Part shown: positions 60,155-64,000 of the stretch, piece after piece
Layout of the letters: each line of letters opens with the position of its first letter
How positions within the stretch are numbered: the first letter of the stretch is position 1
NCBI GenBank assembly: GCA_021776825.1
Contig: JAJFFG010000050.1
Coordinates: 62,001 to 126,000, forward strand
Reading direction: 5' to 3'
DNA length: 64,000 nt
Origin: Planctomycetota bacterium
GTDB taxonomy: Bacteria > Planctomycetota > JAJSAM01 > JAJVHW01
Position numbers and translations under genes: made by a program
The notes under the pieces: generated by a model
Databases searched by the model: none
What the model was told of the DNA's origin: nothing
Seen by the model: the letters and a program-made list of their open reading frames with translations, nothing else

Positions 60155-62044
60155 GTGAGTCGCGGAGTTCTCCTGTTCATCGCCGCAGTGGTCGCGGTCG
60201 GCGCTGTCGCGCTGGTCGGTCGCAGTCGCGGCGTGACGTCGGAGAACGCTCCGGGGGACGGTGCCGGAGGCCTCGCAACGTCTCCGCCGCCTGCGGCTGG
60301 CGCCGAGTCCTGTCGGAGTTGTCACGCCGCGATCTTCGAGCAGTGGGAGGCGTCGCCCCACGGTCAGACGTCGGTGGCGTTGGCCGAGCCGCCGGGCGGA
60401 GCGGAACTCGCGATCGGGTCGCGGTGGATGCAGGCGTTCCTGCGCCGGGACGCCGCGGGGACGCATCGCATCGGAGCCGACTGCTGGGACGTACGTCGCG
60501 GCCGGTGGCGCGGCGTCGACGAGGTGATGGACGCGATCCAGGGCGAGATGATGCCCGAGGAGCGTGGCGCACGTCCGCCCCGCCACACGGCCGAGCGCAG
60601 CTTCGAACGAGACTGTTCCGGTTGTCACGTCAGTGGGGCGCGGCTCCGCGGAGACCCGGAGCACGGGCGCATCCGCGGTGATTGGCGATCGCCGTCCATC
60701 GACTGCGAGGCATGCCATGGTCCGGCGCTGGCCCACGTCGAGGCGTGGAAGGAGATGGACGACCGGGCGCCGCTGATGGAACTCGAACGGCTCGATGCGC
60801 GCACGGCCACCGCCGTGTGCGTGCGGTGTCACGGCGCGACCGCCGTTGGGTCGGGCTTCACGCCGGCAGACGCCGAGTACCTGATCGCGCCACCGCGCAC
60901 GACGGACGGCATCTACTCCCACGGCGCCGCCGCCGGGCAGATCTACCAAGGGGATGCGTTCCTCCGCAGCGCGTGCCATGTCGAGGGCGGACTGACGTGC
61001 ACCGGCTGCCACGACCCGCACGGCCCCGGTCTCCTGCACACCGACCGACCCGACGCCCTCTGTACGCGCTGCCACTCGAGTGACTTTGGGAGCGACCACA
61101 CGCACCATGCGGCCGACGGCGCCGGAGCACGGTGCGTCGCCTGTCACATGCCGACCCTGCTCACCGGGCTGATGGCGCACCAGCGAGATCACCGCATCTC
61201 GTCGCCCGTTCCGGCCGCGACCGAGGCGCCGAACGCCTGCACGGGATGCCACCTCGACGAGGGCGCCTCGTGGGCCGCGGAGTGGACGGCGACGTGGTGG
61301 GGGCCGCCGTCTCGTGAGACGCTGGCAGCGGTGCGCGGGGTGCATCTCGCGCGCGGCGGAGATCTCGAGACCGCGCGTCCGCTGTTACGCCAGGCCCTGA
61401 GGCATCGTGAACCGTTCTTCCGTTGGGCGGCGGCGCGTTGGCTCGGGGACCCGGCGACGCTTGTGACCGAGACCCTGCCGGAGGGCCGGCTGCTCGGTCT
61501 CGAGATCGCGGCACGACATCCGGATGGCGACGAGGTTCTCGCGCGCGGGCTCCGTGATCAGTCGCCGGTGTTGCGCGCCGTCGCGTACGTGTTCCGCCTG
61601 CACCGGGGCGCGGCCCTCGTTGATCCGCCGGTGGCCGATCTCGCACTCGCGGCACGACTGTCGCGCGAGTCGGCCGAGATCCGCGTCGTGCTCGCCCGCA
61701 TCTACATCGCGCGTGGGCGAGTGCCGGAGGCTCTCGATCTGTTGGAGGAGACGGTCGTGTATCGTGATCGCGATGCCGATGCGTGGCTCCTGCTCGCGGC
61801 CACGTACGCGCTTGTGGATCGCGATGCTGCGGCCGCCGCCTCGATCCGACGCTGGAGCGAGTTGACGGATGCGTTGCCGCACCTCGAGGAACTCGTCACG
61901 ACCGTCACGCGATCCGGCGAGGTGCCGCTCGCGCGGGCGATCCTCGGCGCTGCGGCCGATCACCTTCCCGATCCACGACGGCGCGACGCGGCCGTGCGCC
62001 GTCGTGCCGCGTTCGAGGCATTGCTCGAGGAGGCCCCCCGTTGA
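60155..62044 (+). CDS. Membrane-anchored octahaem cytochrome c with HEAT/TPR tail
   Basis: 629 aa from GTG 60155; the frame opens at 60026 but that extension does not look like a signal. A single helix (about 5-22) anchors it. Eight CxxCH sites follow: CRSCH, CSGCH, CEACH, CVRCH, CTGCH, CTRCH, CVACH, CTGCH. Spacing and ACHMP..DHRIS motifs resemble cytochrome c554/NrfH-type proteins. From about 390 come HEAT and TPR helices. It should move electrons in the periplasm. It overlaps the next gene at TTGA. The start is uncertain because no ribosome site is visible. Confidence 0.85.
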   Translation: MSRGVLLFIAAVVAVGAVALVGRSRGVTSENAPGDGAGGLATSPPPAAGAESCRSCHAAIFEQWEASPHGQTSVALAEPPGGAELAIGSRWMQAFLRRDAAGTHRIGADCWDVRRGRWRGVDEVMDAIQGEMMPEERGARPPRHTAERSFERDCSGCHVSGARLRGDPEHGRIRGDWRSPSIDCEACHGPALAHVEAWKEMDDRAPLMELERLDARTATAVCVRCHGATAVGSGFTPADAEYLIAPPRTTDGIYSHGAAAGQIYQGDAFLRSACHVEGGLTCTGCHDPHGPGLLHTDRPDALCTRCHSSDFGSDHTHHAADGAGARCVACHMPTLLTGLMAHQRDHRISSPVPAATEAPNACTGCHLDEGASWAAEWTATWWGPPSRETLAAVRGVHLARGGDLETARPLLRQALRHREPFFRWAAARWLGDPATLVTETLPEGRLLGLEIAARHPDGDEVLARGLRDQSPVLRAVAYVFRLHRGAALVDPPVADLALAARLSRESAEIRVVLARIYIARGRVPEALDLLEETVVYRDRDADAWLLLAATYALVDRDAAAAASIRRWSELTDALPHLEELVTTVTRSGEVPLARAILGAAADHLPDPRRRDAAVRRRAAFEALLEEAPR

Positions 62045-63237
62045 CCAGATCAGCTCTCGTTCTCATGGTGCTCGGCGTCGGTGCGGTGGCGCTCGCGATC
62101 GTCGGGGCCGGAGAGGATGCACTCCTGACCGGCGAAGCGGCGGTTGCGGCGGCGTCGGACGCCCCCCGGTCCACCAGCCAGCCGGAGACGCCCAAGAGCT
62201 GCGCCGGGTGTCATCGCACCCGGCAGCCGGGTCTTCTCGCCCAATGGGACGAGAGCGCCCACGCCGAGGAGGGAGTGCGCTGCGAGGAGTGCCACGGCGA
62301 CGATCACGACGAGATCTTCGCGGCCGCCGGCCGCGTTCCGGCCGAGCGTTGTCGGCCGTGCCACGAGGACCAGACCGAGCAGTTCCTGGCGAGCGTGCAC
62401 GCCGCGGCCTCCGGACATGCTCAGGCGAACGGCCGGCTGCTCGCACAGATTCCCGCCATGCAGCGACTGGGTTGCATGGGATGCCACGACATGGGCGGAG
62501 GCGAGGAGGGGGCGTGCAACGGGTGCCACAGTGCCCACACCGCGTCCGCTGCCGAGGCGCGCCGTCCGGAGGCTTGCGGCACGTGTCACATGGGCCCCGA
62601 TCATCCGCACATCGAGGCGTGGGAGGCGTCGCCGCACGGCATCGCGTATCGCGCTAGTGGAGGCGATGAACGACAGGCGCCGAACTGCGTCACCTGTCAC
62701 ATGCCGCGAGGGACGCACGACGTCTCGTCGGGAATCACGATCGGCCGATCCGGCTCGGGTGCGGTCTTCGAGGACGAGACACCGCCCATCCCGATGCACA
62801 CGATCACCAGGGAGCACGCGGAGACCGAGCGCGCGCGGATGCTCGAACGCTGCACGCGCTGCCACACGCCGCGCGTGGCGCGAACGGCACTCGAGGACGC
62901 CGACGCGATCAAGCGCGAAGCCGATCGCCTCCTGGGCCACGCGGCCGACATCGTGCGCGGTCTGTACGACGATGAGCTACTGGACCCGATGCCGGCGGAC
63001 CGAGCGGCGCACCCGACACGCGGGCATCGCCTGGTCCTCGGTGGGCCGCAGCTCTACGAGAACCAGTCCGACGCCGAGCGCATCTTCTTCGACCTCATGA
63101 AGTTCGCCCACTCGATCACGTTCAAGAGTGCGTACCACCAAGCCGCCGACCACACGCACTGGCTCGGGATGGCGCGTCTGAAGGCCGACATCGTGGAACT
63201 CGAGGCCGAGGCCCGTCGCCTCCGCAAGGCCCGCTGA
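62041..63237 (+). CDS. Octahaem cytochrome, hydroxylamine-oxidoreductase-like
   Basis: 398 aa from TTG 62041, overlapping the upstream TGA. The signal is ALVLMVLGVGAVALAIVGAG. Eight CxxCH sites: CAGCH, CEECH, CRPCH, CMGCH, CNGCH, CGTCH, CVTCH, CTRCH. The C-terminal helical part (RMLERCTRCHTPRVARTALED, then HSITFKSAYHQAADHTHWLG) matches the HAO/octahaem nitrite reductase plan. Whether it oxidises hydroxylamine or reduces nitrogen oxides depends on the cross-linking Tyr, which I cannot place with confidence. It pairs with the preceding octahaem protein. Confidence 0.85.
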   Translation: MTRSALVLMVLGVGAVALAIVGAGEDALLTGEAAVAAASDAPRSTSQPETPKSCAGCHRTRQPGLLAQWDESAHAEEGVRCEECHGDDHDEIFAAAGRVPAERCRPCHEDQTEQFLASVHAAASGHAQANGRLLAQIPAMQRLGCMGCHDMGGGEEGACNGCHSAHTASAAEARRPEACGTCHMGPDHPHIEAWEASPHGIAYRASGGDERQAPNCVTCHMPRGTHDVSSGITIGRSGSGAVFEDETPPIPMHTITREHAETERARMLERCTRCHTPRVARTALEDADAIKREADRLLGHAADIVRGLYDDELLDPMPADRAAHPTRGHRLVLGGPQLYENQSDAERIFFDLMKFAHSITFKSAYHQAADHTHWLGMARLKADIVELEAEARRLRKAR

Positions 63238-63247
63238 GAGCTCAGCC

Positions 63248-64000
63248 CTACTCGCGCCGGATCTGTTCGCGAAGACGCTCGACCTGACGTCGCACGGAGT
63301 GCGCGAAGGGGTCGAGTGCGAGCATGCGCTCGTACGCCGCGAGGGCTCCGCGCCGATCGCCGGCGAGCGAGCGCGCCGCGCCGAGTCGGAACCAGCGCAG
63401 GTTGTCGTCGGGCAGGACGACCGCCTCGGACTCGAGCACCGGGAGAATCGCCGCAAGGAGGGCTCGGTTCTCGCGGACACGCGTCCAGCCGGAGAGCGAC
63501 GCACGCGCCGCGGCGAAGCGGACGGTGGGAGCGTCGTCGTTCAGCGCGCGGAGGAGGACGGCGTCAGCGCGTCCAGCCGGCAACGACGCCAGCGCGGTCA
63601 CGGCGTTGCGACGAACGAGTAGGTCCGGGTCGTCGACGGCGGCGAGGATCGCGTCGCCACCCTCCTCCGGGAAGCGAGCGAGCAGGCGCACCGCCGATGC
63701 GCGCACCTCCCGGGGCACGGCGTCGTCGCGGAGCACGCTCACCAGGGCTTGCGGGGCACCCGGTTCACCGAGACGACCCGAGGCGATCGCATCCATCCAC
63801 GGTTCGGCGGCGAGAGGGTTCGGCCACCACGTGGCGTAGGCGTCGCGGACACGCTCCGGAGAGAGCGGCGACGCGCCCGGCGGTGCGTTGATCCCGCCCG
63901 AGTGGCACCATGTGCAGGCGTCCTGCGCGACGCGGTCGCCACGTGCTTCGGGACGCGGCACGCTGATGCTGTGGTCGGCGACGGCGCCGTGTCCGCGTTC
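63248..64000 (-). CDS. Multihaem cytochrome with HEAT/TPR tail, 5' end outside window
   Basis: The frame stays open to the window edge. The first visible residues include DHSISVPRP, then CTWCH as the last haem site, and ATWWPNP. A HEAT array (EVRASAVRLLARFPEEGGD, LLVRRNAVTALASLPAG) and a final TPR pair (NLRWFRLGAARSLAGDRRGA) follow. The order haem, WW segment, HEAT, TPR copies that of the 60155 protein, so the two are paralogues. It converges on the HAO-like gene with 10 nt between. Confidence 0.85.
   Translation of the reverse strand, partial: ERGHGAVADHSISVPRPEARGDRVAQDACTWCHSGGINAPPGASPLSPERVRDAYATWWPNPLAAEPWMDAIASGRLGEPGAPQALVSVLRDDAVPREVRASAVRLLARFPEEGGDAILAAVDDPDLLVRRNAVTALASLPAGRADAVLLRALNDDAPTVRFAAARASLSGWTRVRENRALLAAILPVLESEAVVLPDDNLRWFRLGAARSLAGDRRGALAAYERMLALDPFAHSVRRQVERLREQIRRE

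Noticed and set aside
61783-62040. Upstream extension of the HAO-like gene
   Set aside because: It overlaps the end of the preceding cytochrome in another frame, and the TTG at 62041 gives a proper signal peptide.

Overview
High-G+C (about two thirds by eye) bacterial chromosome segment with tightly packed genes, many 4-nt start/stop overlaps, and no rRNA, tRNA or CRISPR that I can see. A deep-branching, probably Planctomycetota-like bacterium is suggested by the mix of FHA proteins, LamG-bearing pseudopilins, an FG-GAP/UnbV protein, a planctomycete-type cytochrome with a 4-TM tail, HEAT/TPR multihaem cytochromes and many lipoproteins. Myxococcota is the main alternative. No single marker settles this.

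0-21 kb: the tail of a sigma-54 activator, then a long rightward cluster for a type II secretion/type IV pilus-like machine. It holds a membrane FHA protein, a PilM-PilN fusion (GspL-like), a PilO/GspM-like protein, a TPR/LamG-like protein and five prepilin-like proteins (GspG-, H-, K-, J- and I-like). The H- and K-like ones are enormously enlarged by LamG-like and repeated F-P-x-x-G modules. Two exported unknowns, a PpiC/SurA-type lipoprotein and scpB follow.

22-30 kb: a second SurA/PpiD-type chaperone, yidD-rnpA (leftward), lexA with a 25-codon hydrophobic leader ORF under a good promoter, a TPR lipoprotein with a HExxH motif, and a secreted aminopeptidase P. 30-33 kb: trmD-rplS-yraN-ptsN in one overlapping leftward operon, divergent from ribE. 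32.8-33.8 kb is a repeat-filled gap. 33.8-39 kb: a lipid-transport operon (WPF-repeat lipoprotein, mlaE, mlaF, mlaD) divergent from a HEAT/VWA-like protein. 39-49 kb: lipoprotein, HEAT membrane protein, sucCD, small membrane proteins, a polyprenyl synthase, hicBA, folD, hpt and a rhomboid protease. 49-64 kb: a PEGA lipoprotein with maeB, a TPR-fused dihaem peroxidase with a lipoprotein, a 2OG-Fe(II) oxygenase, a VCBS/UnbV protein, and a cytochrome group containing two octahaem proteins (one HAO-like).

Three non-coding themes recur. (1) Small palindromic or MITE-like elements are bounded by CTAG, and that CTAG is usually part of a gene's TAG stop. (2) Short tandem repeats begin at or include stop codons. 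(3) TAnnnT boxes lie only 6-8 nt before start codons, suggesting leaderless mRNAs. Two genes appear to start at ATA inside an ATAG overlap with the upstream stop.
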